In this document: positions 1 through 25,810 of the stretch, piece after piece
How the letters are laid out: each line of letters starts with the position of its first letter
How positions within the stretch are numbered: the first letter of the stretch is position 1
Assembly: GCA_013399855.1 (NCBI GenBank)
Contig: VXAY01004345.1
Span: forward strand, 46,584 to 110,583
Direction of reading: 5' to 3'
From: Oxyruncus cristatus
Lineage: Eukaryota; Chordata; Aves; Passeriformes; Cotingidae
DNA: 64,000 bases
Made by a program: the position numbers and the translations under genes
The notes under the pieces: generated by a model
Seen by the model: the letters and a program-made list of their open reading frames with translations, nothing else
Databases searched by the model: none
What the model was told of the DNA's origin: nothing

Positions 1-15496
<15,496 letters not shown>

Positions 15497-18400
15497 TGTG
15501 ACCTGGTCAGAATTCCTGTAAAAGTCAGTGAGTGTATATGGTTTGGCCAGAACATGGAATTCAAGAGATGGCACAGTTTAACATGGCTATAATGGCTATA
15601 ATTTTTTATTTTAAAAAAATGTATTTTTCCTTAGTTGCCTGTATATTGTATGTTATATTAACATATTATTAAGCTGGTGTATATGATGGTTGTGAAATTC
15701 CATATGTTAAACGTGTTGTGCAGGGAAACTTGTTGGCAATCCTTGTGGAAATGTATAGAAATAAGGGTTCTAGATGTGTGTTTAAGTGCTAGACGTGTTA
15801 GTTCTAAACAGTTAATGAAATCCTAAAATTAAGGCTGGTAGGTCTGACTTATGCCCTGCTTTGCACATAACTGGCAGCTTTCACTATTGTCCCCTGTTGC
15901 ACTGATCTGTGTTTGAATGTGGTTGCTGCAAACCTTTAAGAGCATCAAATCTTATTTAATATTCTCACTGTGGCTGTTAACCTGATAGTATTGTGCATCA
16001 AATACACAGTCCTTTCTTTCTGTCTTGCTGTACAGAGGAAGTAACTGGATAGGAAAAACATGAACTACAAAAGTCTGAGATATCTGAGAAGGGACCATGC
16101 TCTGAAGTGCAGCAGAAATCAAGTGTGTCTAGTAATGCTTGTATTTTTATCGGTTTGTGTGGGATCTGCTGGCACTATGGAGAATGAGACCTTGGATATG
16201 AAGGCAAAAAGAGCTTTTTTCCTTCTTTTAAGGCTGTGTTGCAGCATTGCTTTGGCTGCTTTTTGTGCTTGGGGGCTGGAATTTTAAAATGTATGTGAAC
16301 AGTTTTGTAATCTGAGCAGCTGAGGGGGATTTCAGGGGGTGCTGTAACCCCAGGACTGGGTGCCAGCTGTGTGGGGCTGTGAGCACTGTGGCTCCATTCT
16401 TTCATCCCTGGCTACAAGGCTCTAGGCCAGTGCTCTACACTGAGGATGAATTTGACTCTTCTACAGTCAAACAGAACGAACTGCCCAGTTTTCCCAGAAC
16501 AGTAACACCCCCTGAAATAGCTGCTGCTGTCTGTGCTCCTGTGTAGGCTGTACTGGGTCTCTGCCTATGCTCTGATGAGAGGAGAAAAATTCTGGTCTCT
16601 GATAATAACCATTTGTTTGCAATGGCTGCTCTCTTTCTTTGATATTTATGCTGCAAACAGACACATATCACTTTGATACATTGCTTTTGTGTCACAGAGA
16701 AAATGTATCTCCTTTGGACTGTGTGTGCTTTATAACTCATCACATCAGCTCGTGGGCACCTCAGCAGCTCCTGTGCCGTGCAGGGGGGATGAGCTGTGAC
16801 CTCCCTGGCATCTTAGGGTTGCCTGGAGGGTGAAAAACTGTGATTTGCTGACAGGAGAAATGGAATCCTTCAATGTGACGGAGCACAAGACAGTTCCTCA
16901 GGTGTCCAGAGTCCTTGCTCTGCAATTACCAGAGTGTTCTTGAGAAGTACTGAGAGTAGTTAGAAGCCCTTTCTTGCTGTCATGATGCCTTGGGGCTCTG
17001 TAACAGGATCTGTAATAGTTAAAACTGGTCTTGGAAGGGCATATTTTACTCTGAATGATATATTCAGTGCTATTCTAAACGAGTTATAACGTTTTCCCTG
17101 TATTTTTAATGTAAGTTTTTCCCTGTTTTTTGGGATCATGACCCAGAAGGACATAGTGCTCTCTTCTGGGGAGGGAGGTGTCACCGAAGTTCATACAACA
17201 CACAGATAAAGCACTGGTGTTTGTTTTCTCTAGCCTAGCACTTGGAGGTAAATGCTCGGTCCTTGCTCTGAGCTGCAGTTGGTCTTGCTTGTGAAGAGCT
17301 GGCTGTATTTTGAACATGCTTGAGTAGAGTTGGGTTATCTTGTTTCATCCTCCTCATCAAGCAAAACAAACTGAACTTGCTTCAGTGCTCTTTGAAGTCT
17401 GCTGTCAGTTCTGAGTCCAAGCAGATAAATGCACAGCTGTGACCTGCACTAGTTCTCAGGACCAGGGACAACTTGTATTTCCTTTTTGTGTTACGTCTTG
17501 TGCTAACATTTATTGAATGATCTGTTTTTTAAGGGAGTTTCTCTTGAGCTGTGCTTTCAAAAAGACCATTGAAAACTCTCACCTGACAGACATCAGTGGC
17601 TTCAAGATACCACTGTGGACCATGGCATTGCATTTAAGATATTTAAAACTTAACTATAGGGGCATAGGCTTTACAATTAATGTTACAGTCCTGCTTCTAA
17701 AAACAATGGTACTCTGCATATTTAAATGAACCTTGAGGCAGAAAAAACAATAAATAATTGCTTGCACACCTTTAATTGGCAGATTGGAGAAACTGGTTAT
17801 CTCCTGTTACAGAGGCTTAGAGAACAATTAGCTGCTCTTTAAGAGGACTTTATTTAAAGTGGAACATTGTCACGGTCATGTGCTCTATCAGCTTGGCTTC
17901 CCTTTTAACTGGGGTGTTTTGTTGAAGTTCTGGGAAGTTTCCTGTAAAACCAAGGAGTCTGGCTTGCAGGTTTACCACTTGGGCCTTCTCTGTAGCCCTG
18001 GGCCATCTGTGAATGTCTGATGGGCCCATAATGTGTTTTAATGAGGAAGGGATTTTGTTTGTATGGGATTTTTTAAGCTCTTAATACAGCGATTGCCATC
18101 CCAGGTCAGTACATGCTCTATAGTATTTATCGAAACTCACATTACATAATGTGTACAGTGTGCTCATCTTTGCATCTTGCTACCAGAAGGTTTCCTTCAT
18201 TCCAGAACATTGACTTTAACATTGAGGTTTCTGCTTTATGTTGTTTCATGTTGTGTAAATGAATTATTTGATATTTAACTTGTTCCTGATCCTTTAAGAG
18301 GAGGGGAAATGGTCCTTAGTGCCTTTCACTGACTACACTGTCTGCACATGTCCAGCTTTCACCTTTCTCCACAGTTCTGCTTCGCCAGGCCTGTATAGAG

Positions 18401-18570
18401 GGAAAACCTGCTAGTCTGTATAACTTGTCTTCCTATTTATTGGTTTCTTAACTGTTTATTTTTGATTATTCTTCGTTTTATGTTTAAAGTTAATTCATTA
18501 TACTGTAAATATCAGTATTGTGTCCCTGGAGCATGTTCATACCATGAAATAAAATTCTTGATTCCTAGTT
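15497..18570 (+). other. KIF3A: KIF3A 3' UTR, inferred
   Basis: After the stop codon the sequence is AT-rich and free of recognisable genes. AATAAA poly(A) signals occur at 17749-17754 and 18548-18553. The second is preceded by a Pumilio-type element TGTAAATA at 18504-18511. The exact end is not determined; either signal would give a long 3' UTR of about 2.3 or 3.1 kb. Confidence 0.6.
18548..18553 (+). terminator. KIF3A: Candidate distal KIF3A poly(A) signal
   Basis: Canonical AATAAA about 3.05 kb after the KIF3A stop codon, followed within 40 bp by a T-rich downstream stretch. A second AATAAA at 17749 could give a shorter mRNA. Confidence 0.55.
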
Positions 18571-19418
18571 CCACTTCTCTGCCTGTTTTTTCTAATAACA
18601 TGATAACACAAAGCCTCTTTCTAACTCGGTTGTGTCAGAAGCTGGGTGAGGAAGGCTGTGTGTGAGATGCACAGCACTCTGGAGAGGCAGGAGGGGTGAG
18701 TTTGGGGGGTGTCCCTGTGCGTGCAGAGGGTGTGACTTGACCTGCAGGAACGGGCACAGTCCAGCCGTGTGCCCCTTGCTGCAGGAGCTGTGCTGGGCTC
18801 AGTGCCTGCAACAGCCGTGCTGTGTCTGCAACCGCTGCAGCTCCTCAGCACACCCAAACCCTGCTCGGCCCTGGCTCTTCCCAAGTGCTCTCCCTTGCTG
18901 TGCCAAAACTGGTTGCAAAGCAGTGGACACCTAAATACCTGCCCGGCTCCAGGCCTGGTGCTGGAGGGACTTGAGCCACCACCCACATCTGCCCCAGGCT
19001 GGAATCCTCCCCAGGGCAGAGGTTTGGTTTCCCCACTGCGCTTTCCCTGCTGTTGCTGCTGGAGCCTCTGTACTCCTGGGCCACAAAGGGTTGTGCCCTC
19101 TATAAATACCCTATCTGTGTAAATGTAGAGTCATAATACAGGCTACAAGTGAAGGGAGAGCTAAGGGCTTGCTTAGCTCCAGACCTGGAATCAGAGCAGG
19201 TCCCATTTGTGGCCTGGCTTCTCCCCTCTGCCTTCTCTTGGTCTCCCTCTGCTTAGACCTGCGTTCCTCACGTTAGCACAAGCTTTAATCCCATAGCAGG
19301 ACAAGTTCTTTGGCAACTCCTTACAGCACCATCCCACTGCCTGTGAGCTTGGAACTCTCTTAACTCTTGCCTTGTGTAGCATCCTATGCAATGCCAAAAA
19401 ACTTAGTCCAAAAATACA
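18571..19418. other. KIF3A-IL4 intergenic segment
   Basis: The ends of the two convergent genes KIF3A (plus) and IL4 (minus) meet here. The middle (about 18690-19080) is GC-rich. No gene, repeat family or RNA is recognised. Confidence 0.6.
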
Positions 19419-19424
19419 TTTATT
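19419..19424 (-). terminator. IL4: IL4 poly(A) signal
   Basis: TTTATT on the plus strand reads AATAAA on the minus strand, 66 nt after the IL4 stop codon. The short 3' UTR between them is AT-rich and contains an ATTTA element (from TATAAATAAT on the plus strand), as expected for an unstable cytokine mRNA. Confidence 0.7.
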
Positions 19425-19489
19425 TAAGGAATTATTATAAATAATCTTTGAAAAGTACTCATAGTTTAAAAACAAATTGTGTTTTTTTT

Positions 19490-21586
19490 TCACTTCTGAC
19501 TCTTGTATTCTTCTTGAAGGACTTGGTGTAATTCCTTGAGGAAATTCTTCAGTGAGGTGGTGCTGCCTGCTGCCACAGGACATGGTGCCTGTAATGGGAA
19601 GAAGGGGCTGTTGGAAGCTTGCTGGGGAGGGATTGGGTTCTGCAGCCTGGGCTGGGCCGTTAATGGTGGAGGGAGAAACTTGAGGGTGGGGGCAGTGCAG
19701 GGGGGCTGTGCTTCACCTTGTGCTCCAGCCTGTTCCCCCGGAGCAGGCCCAGCAGGTTGTCATGAATGCCCTCGAGGGGCCTGTGGCAACTCCGGCCTTC
19801 CCGAGCCACTGTGGCAGCTCTGCACAAGATCTCTGTGGTGTCACCTCTCTGGGGAGAAAGAACCTTTAGTACAGTCACGGCTTCATTAGTGAAAAAAGCC
19901 CCACCCCGCAAATAATCCATTTCTGTTCTAGAGGTGCGAAGTGCAGTTTGAGATGCCAAAGCCTCCCTGAAGCTTCCCAGCCCCATCTGTGCAGCCCAGG
20001 CTCCGCTCCCATCCCTGTCCTGCTGAGGGTGCCATCAGCCCCTGGCAGTCGCCGGGGCAGAGGGTGCACAGCAGTGACCACTCCTGTGCTGGAGCATCCT
20101 ACTCCTGCTGCAGGGGTGGGTGTGGGATCCTGAGCTCGGGGAGCTGCTCCCTGAGAGTTCCCTGGGAGGGAAGCTCTTCTGGCCAGGCTGCAGGAATAAC
20201 AGCAGTGCCTGGGAAGAGGTTGCCTTCATTAGGGGCTTTGAGAAGTCCTGGAGCAGAGACACGAGGAAGAAGAGGAACTAAAAAGTGAAGTGCTGGTGGC
20301 AATAACAAAGATACTTGCCTTGACTTTCTTCCCTGGGGGGTGTTCCCAGTGCCCCCTCATGGGCAGGTCCCTGAGAGCTCTGCCTGCTCCATCTCCTCAG
20401 CCTTCATCCCAACAGCAGCTTCCAACCAGCGACCGGCCCGGCCCTTGGGCAGCCACAGCTCTGGGAATGTGGGGCTGGGCAGCATTTCGGGCACCTCTCC
20501 TCGCTGCCAGGGCCAGTCCCTGCCGCAGGAGGGCTGTGGGGATCCCCCGAGGGCTGCTCAGCCCCAGCCCCCCGGGAAGGCTGCTGCAGCCCTCGGATCC
20601 CAGCCGCCAGCACAGCACGAGGTGAGGCCGTGGGCTTCCTGTGAACACGGGAACTCTGGGGCCAGGAGCTGGGTTTAGGCAGCAGTTTTCACAGCAGAAA
20701 GGGGCTCCACTGTGCTATTGAATCTTGCTAACTGAAGAGCTGTCTCCAGATAAAGGGCTCAGGAGGGACAGTGTGTGTAACCAGTGCTCAGGGGCTGTGA
20801 TGGGCGTGGGGGGGTCTGAGCAGGGACAGCACCCTGAGGCACAGGGACACGGCCCTCTCTTCGTTTTGGAAAAGCTGAAACTCCCAAGCCTGCTCAAGCA
20901 CGGGCCTGTCCCTCACCCTGTCCCCAGGGTGGCCAGTAGCTGCCAGTGCTGCTTTGGCTGGAGGTAGAGATGGGTTGGGAAGGTGAGGGTGAGGACTGGC
21001 TGGGCAGCCCAGCACTGATTCTGGGGGCTCACAGTGGGCTTGCTTGCTCCTCCTTGCTCCTCCACAGCACCACACCAGAACAGGGGGCGTCCTGGGCTCC
21101 CCACCTGCCTCCGAGTGCCCTGTGCTCCCCTCTGCCCCCAGCATCCTCTCCCAGTACCTGTCAGGGTTGTATGATTATTTTTAAACAAGGACAAGTTAGT
21201 TTTTCTTTCTTACCTTATTGTCTGCAAAAATATTTGTCACGTTCATCTCGTTACAGGAAACCTTCGCCAAGACACAAAGGAGAGGAGCAATCAGGCTGGA
21301 GGCAGCGCTGCCCCGGCCCATCCTGACACGTGGCCACACAGACACGCTCCCAGCACCTCCCTCTGACTCGGCATGGCTCTCCCCGAGCCTGCTGAAACAC
21401 CCTGTCCCTCCCCTCAGCAGGTAAAGCCCCAGCCAGCCCTACCTGTGTCTGCTGGAGCTGGAGCAGCAGCCTGATGCTCTCCTTCAGCATGTTGGTCCGC
21501 AGCGCGTGTGTCCGCGAGGTGACCACGTCGCCCTGGCAGGCCAACAGCGCCAGGAGGGGCAGCAGGGCCCGGGCCAGGATGCTCAT
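19490..21586 (-). CDS. IL4: Interleukin-4, four exons
   Basis: Secreted four-helix cytokine driving type-2 responses through IL-4R alpha. Minus-strand coding exons: 21586-21443 (48 codons), 21261-21214 (16), 19848-19717 (44), 19588-19490 (32 plus TGA). All junctions are GT-AG and phase 0, the 4-exon plan of mammalian IL4. The precursor has 140 residues (human 153). Residues 1 to about 19 form a leucine-rich signal peptide. Exon 2 reads VSCNEMNVTNIFADNK, close to its human counterpart; exon 3 has EILCRAATV (human TFCRAATV); exon 4 begins APCPV (human SCPV). Mature cysteines are C51, C73, C85 and C111. The human first and last cysteines (the C3-C127 pair) are both absent. One N-glycosylation sequon, NVT at 55, is visible. 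The site beside KIF3A, plus the CRAATV motif, favours IL4 over IL13. Confidence 0.93.
20348..20361 (-). promoter_or_regulatory. CTCF-like motif in IL4 intron 2
   Basis: On the minus strand the segment contains ATGAGGGGGCACTGGG, which shares the AGGGGGCACT heart of the CTCF motif but differs at two positions just before it. Intron 2 (19849-21213) is GC-rich. This is a weak candidate, reported only because stronger motifs occur elsewhere in the locus. Confidence 0.3.
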
Positions 21587-21664
21587 GGCCTGCACTGGCT
21601 CAGCTCACAGTCTCTGGATATTTTGGTGATCTGTACCTGTGTGTGTATTTCTGGAGGGAGCACC

Positions 21665-21735
21665 TCAATTTATGGCTGTAAAGATTGCTGAATCAGAAGG
21701 AAAAACTTATTTTTCCCTTATCTGCACTTTCCAAA
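21665..21735 (-). promoter_or_regulatory. IL4: IL4 proximal promoter: NFAT/GATA cluster
   Basis: About 110-150 bp upstream of the IL4 ATG lie two GGAAAAA NFAT cores as an inverted repeat (21699-21705 and 21710-21716), a GATA motif AGATAA (21718-21723, minus strand) and a third core TGGAAA (21728-21733). A weak TATA-like CATAAAT sits near 21668-21674. NFAT and GATA3 drive mammalian IL4; the motifs are seen, their use here is inferred. Confidence 0.55.
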
Positions 21736-21740
21736 GTTGC

Positions 21741-24700
21741 TCCCAATTAGGACAACAGGTCTTTTTTGTGCAAGTCAAAATTTTCTTCTGATCTTGCATG
21801 ATGTTTCAATGTAGGAAATTTCCACGGTGAGATAATGGTGGTAGGAGTCAGGTCACACACAGGAGTGTGTAAAGCTGCCTGCTCTGGGGATTCTCCATTT
21901 CTCCATATCCCAAGGCTTTCTCTATACCACGAGTTGGAAGTGGCTGAACTGGGGAGCCCACTACACTCTAGTAATGGAGCTTTGCTTTTTGTTTTCCTCT
22001 GTGTATCCTATAAGTGCTTCCATCACATTTCATTTGAATATCTCTGGATCCAGATCAGGCAGAGCATCCTTCATCCTCATAATGATTTCTGTCCCTGGGT
22101 TTGTCAACCCAGGGAGGAACAGAAAGAGTGGCAGAGCCATGTGGGGACAAAACCCACCTGGGCAGGAGCAGGGCATCACCCGGGGGGGACCTGGAGAGCT
22201 GCGGGCCTTCCTGAGCATACAGGACCCCCAAAACAACATGGCCCCTGCGAGGATGTGGACAAGGGACAGGGAGCTGGCAAGGGTGGTCCTGTGGTGTCAA
22301 TGCTCTGCTCCAGCTCCAGCATCCTGGGGAGCTGGAGGCTGCCCTGTCCATCCTGCCCTGCTCAGGGAACAGCCTGAGCCTTTGGCTGATGGGGCTCCAC
22401 CAGCCCCTCAGTGCTACCCCAGGAAATCACACCGAGAGACAAGCTGAGCTGGGAAACTTTGGAGTTTTGTAATAACTAATAGGGATTTTTCTAACTCAAA
22501 CAGCAACTCGCCATCAGATGCTTGATAAGCATCTTGTGAGCGCTCGATGAATCCAGGAGCAGCCACACTGAGAGTGATTGTTTGTCTGATTCCGACAGGC
22601 CCCGGATGAAGCCACTGACTCAGAAAGACCTTTGTGAGGGATTTGCTCGTGGAGCTGTGCCATTTCCTACCTGCCCTACTTGTGCTGGAGAGAGGATGAG
22701 GGAGCTCTGGCTGCAGCACTGCAGCCCTGGCCTCCATGGATGGTGAGTCCTCACCGGGGTGCCCAGAGAGATTCCACTGCTCTGGGAGGAGTGGTGGTGG
22801 GAGGACCTCTGCCTGGAAGTGGTGCTGGAGAAGGGGATGGAGGCAGTGGCCCCATTCTGCAGACACACTGATGTCCCTGGTGATCATGGTGGGATGCTCA
22901 CTTACTGGAGTAAGGGAACAGAAAATGCTCAAATCACAGAAAAATTTAACCTTTGAGCTACTCGGGCTGAATCATGGTGGAAAACTGCATCACTGTCTGA
23001 TGGGAAAGTCACCAGCCATGCTGGGTTTGTGTGGCAGGGTTTTGGAAGTGGGAGGCTACAGGGCTGGGTTCTGTGAGAAGCTGCTGGAAGCTTCCCTGTG
23101 CCCAATGCAGCCAATGGCAGTGGCTCCAAGAGGGACCCACTGCTGGACAAGGCTGAGCCCATGGGAAACACTGGCAGTGCCTCAGGGATAATGGTTTTTA
23201 GAAGGGGAAAAACCCTGCAAAAACACAGCTGGAGGAGGAGGGAGAGAATATCAGGGGTGAAGTTAAGCCTGGGAAGAAGGAAGAAGTGGGCTGAAGCTGT
23301 TTTAAGATTCAGTTTTTATTTCTCATTGTCCTACTCTGATTTGATTGGCAATAAATTTAATTAATTATTTTTTTCCCCATGACAGTAAGTGCTGAGTGTT
23401 CTCTCTCTGTCCTTATCCCAACCCACAAGCCTTTCATTGTATACTCCCCACTGCCCAGCTGAGGGTGACACGGTGGCTTTGGTGGGACCCTGATGTCCAT
23501 CCAGGGTCAATGCAACATAACAGTGAAGGAAAACTTCCCATGTCCTTTCCCAAGGGTGGGATGCAGCTGATGGCAGTGATGGCCCCATCACTGCAGGGAT
23601 GGCTCCAGCCCCAGGGGGTCCCCACTGCTTCTGGAGCCCTGGCTGTGCCTTTGTCCCAGCCACCCTCCAGGGATGAACCTGCCCATTTTCCCACCAAGGG
23701 AAGGTTCTTGATTCAGAAATGTGTCCTCAGCTTTCCTCCTTTGCCTTTCTGCCCCTTGGGCTCTGGTTTGGAGCATCTCCCATCCCGTGAGGATCCTGCC
23801 CAGGCCCCCAGCACCAGATCCCTGTGCCAGTGAGCCCAGGCTCCAGCCAAAGCCACAGCCCCGGGCTCAGCTTTGCCCTCGAGTGACCGTGGGACAGCCT
23901 GAGCCAGGGCTGGAGCTTTGCCTGGCTGTCCCAGGGGGCTGGTGGCCATGGCAGCAGGGCTGTTCTGCTCTGCCCGTGCATTGCTGCTGCCGCCGTGCCC
24001 GCTGCTCCCAGTGCTGGGACTTATCCAGAGCAAATCCCAAGGGTGCTGTCGAGCCCCCATCACACACATTTAGAGGGATTTCCTTCATTTATAACAACTT
24101 CCAGCAGTTATTTTGCAGATTTATTTCCTACACGTGTTCCTGTGCTGCTGGCCCCAGGCAGGCTGTGGTCCATGAGCCGGCCCCATCCCTTCCCTGGCCC
24201 ATCAGACAAACCTTTCCCTGCCTGCAGCTCCACTTTGCACCCACTGGCTCCTCTTCCAGTGCCCAGTGCCCTCAGAGCACAGCCTGCCCCCAACACACCC
24301 CTCCACCACGGCCCTTTTCCCAAACAAGGGCTCCCATCCTTCCTCCTCCAGCCCTTCCCTTCCCTCTGGATTTCCTGTGCCACAAGTCAGGTGGGTTCTT
24401 TGGTGCCTTTTGCTTTCTTGAAGCCTTTCTCTCAGTGGCAGACTGGGGAAGTTTGCTGTATATGGCCCCAAAAAGGCCAGCATTCCCCACCCCATCCCCC
24501 TGTGCCGACTGACCGAGGAGGCAGCACCTCCCAGTGCTCATTAACTGCTGAAGGTAAGAGGGAATCGACACATAAACCATGGGCAAAGAGCTCCTTTTTC
24601 AGTCATTTATTGCTTAAGCCCTGAGACACTTTAAGAACATCAGTGCATAGTTGATATGAAAAAAATAATAAAATGAAGACATTCTAATACATGATAATTT

Positions 24701-24870
24701 GAATATATTAACTCTCATAATACAAATATTTTAAATAGAGGGAAGAACAATAAATTACGAATCAGCACATGTTCATTTGTTGCTGTTCCCTAGAATGAGG
24801 TAGCAGTATTTTAAATATGACTGTATTCCACAGAACTATAAATTACCTGAAAGCCTGAATAGTGCCTTTT
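21741..24870. other. IL4-IL13 intergenic region
   Basis: About 3.1 kb between the IL4 promoter and the IL13 3' end. It contains an LTR (23030-23517), a moderately GC-rich part around 23560-24540 and an AT-rich part from 24600. In mammals this interval carries the conserved element CNS-1, but I cannot identify a counterpart by eye. Plus-strand TTTATT at 24606-24611 would be an alternative, distal IL13 poly(A) signal. Confidence 0.6.
23030..23517 (+). mobile_element. Solo avian endogenous retrovirus LTR
   Basis: A 5' TGTGGCAGGGTTTTGG start, a GAGAAGCTGCTGGAAGCTTCC block, an AATAAA signal near 23351 inside an AT-rich stretch, and a 3' half with AGCCTTTCATTGTATAC and the terminal GGTCAATGCAACA follow a common avian LTR I recognise. 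I see no retroviral genes, so it appears to be a solo LTR. It is well decayed, with no clear target-site duplication. The family name cannot be assigned without a repeat library. Confidence 0.6.
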
Positions 24871-25810
24871 TCTTTTTATTTTGGGTTCCAAGCAAAGAAA
24901 AGCTTTAAACAGACAGGACTCTTTGGTCTTGAATCTTTAGATTACACACTATAAAAATAAGTTATTTAAATAACATATAATAATAAATAAAATCCAGAAG
25001 TATGATGCTGATGAGCACCCATTAGATCCAAAGTTCTGTTACAGACTCTCCTGTCTTCACTATTAATAACTTAAAAGCCACTGACAATAGAAGAGACACA
25101 CTGAAGTTGCAGTAACAGTTCCAGCCCCCCACCCGTTTCCCCTCCCAGCTTTTGCCCTCAAAAGCTGCACTTCCCTGGCCCTGCTCCCAGGAGTCGTCCC
25201 CCCTCAGCTGCTGTAGCAACACGTTAGCGAAAAATGCATCATTTCAGGCTAGATTTTGATCTTTTCAGGAAGAGAAGATGATTGTGAAGAAACCTCTCTT
25301 CATTAAGGGGAACAGGAAGCAGATAATCTGGTTTTGGTTTTGGTAGGTGCTGCAGGAGAAGATGGATGAGTTAAGAGCTCGGGCTCCCGGCAGCCGCTCC
25401 AGGACGCTCTCCAGGATGCTCCGCTCCTTCCCACCCCGCCAGGTGATCACACCCCTCCCGGGGAGGGAGGGTCCCATCCCAGCTGGATGAGCCTCAGGGC
25501 TGCAAGGGAGGGCAAAGGGCAGCCTCCTCCATAGAGAGCTCTCCTGCTAAGGCTGAGAACATCGAGCACAGGGCGCTTGGGTGGAAAGTTTGGGACCTGT
25601 CAGGTGCCTGCCGGGCAGGGGACGTTTGCCGTGGCAGCTGAGCGGCCCCGGGTACCCTCCGGGACGTGCTGTGCGGGTGGGGGTGGGTTTAGGAGGGCTG
25701 GGGCGGGGCTGAGGAAGCGCATGCAACGAGGAGCAAAATAGAAAACCACTCTGCAAACCCTGTTTTGGATCTCCCAGCAGGGACACCCCTGGGGTGGCAG
25801 CGGCGCCGTG
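24870..25810 (-). other. IL13: IL13 3' UTR with AU-rich element
   Basis: The minus strand after the IL13 stop codon turns strongly AT-rich near 24960-24992, where at least two ATTTA pentamers occur (complementary to TAAAT at 24967-24971 and 24984-24988). AATAAA at 24875-24880 (minus) is the likely poly(A) signal, giving a 3' UTR of roughly 0.93 kb. AU-rich elements mark rapidly decaying cytokine mRNAs. Confidence 0.6.

Noticed and set aside
23721..24512. 263-codon plus-strand open frame between IL4 and IL13
   Set aside because: GC-rich composition lowers stop frequency; it overlaps other long frames, is proline/serine-rich without motifs and has no splice or promoter context.
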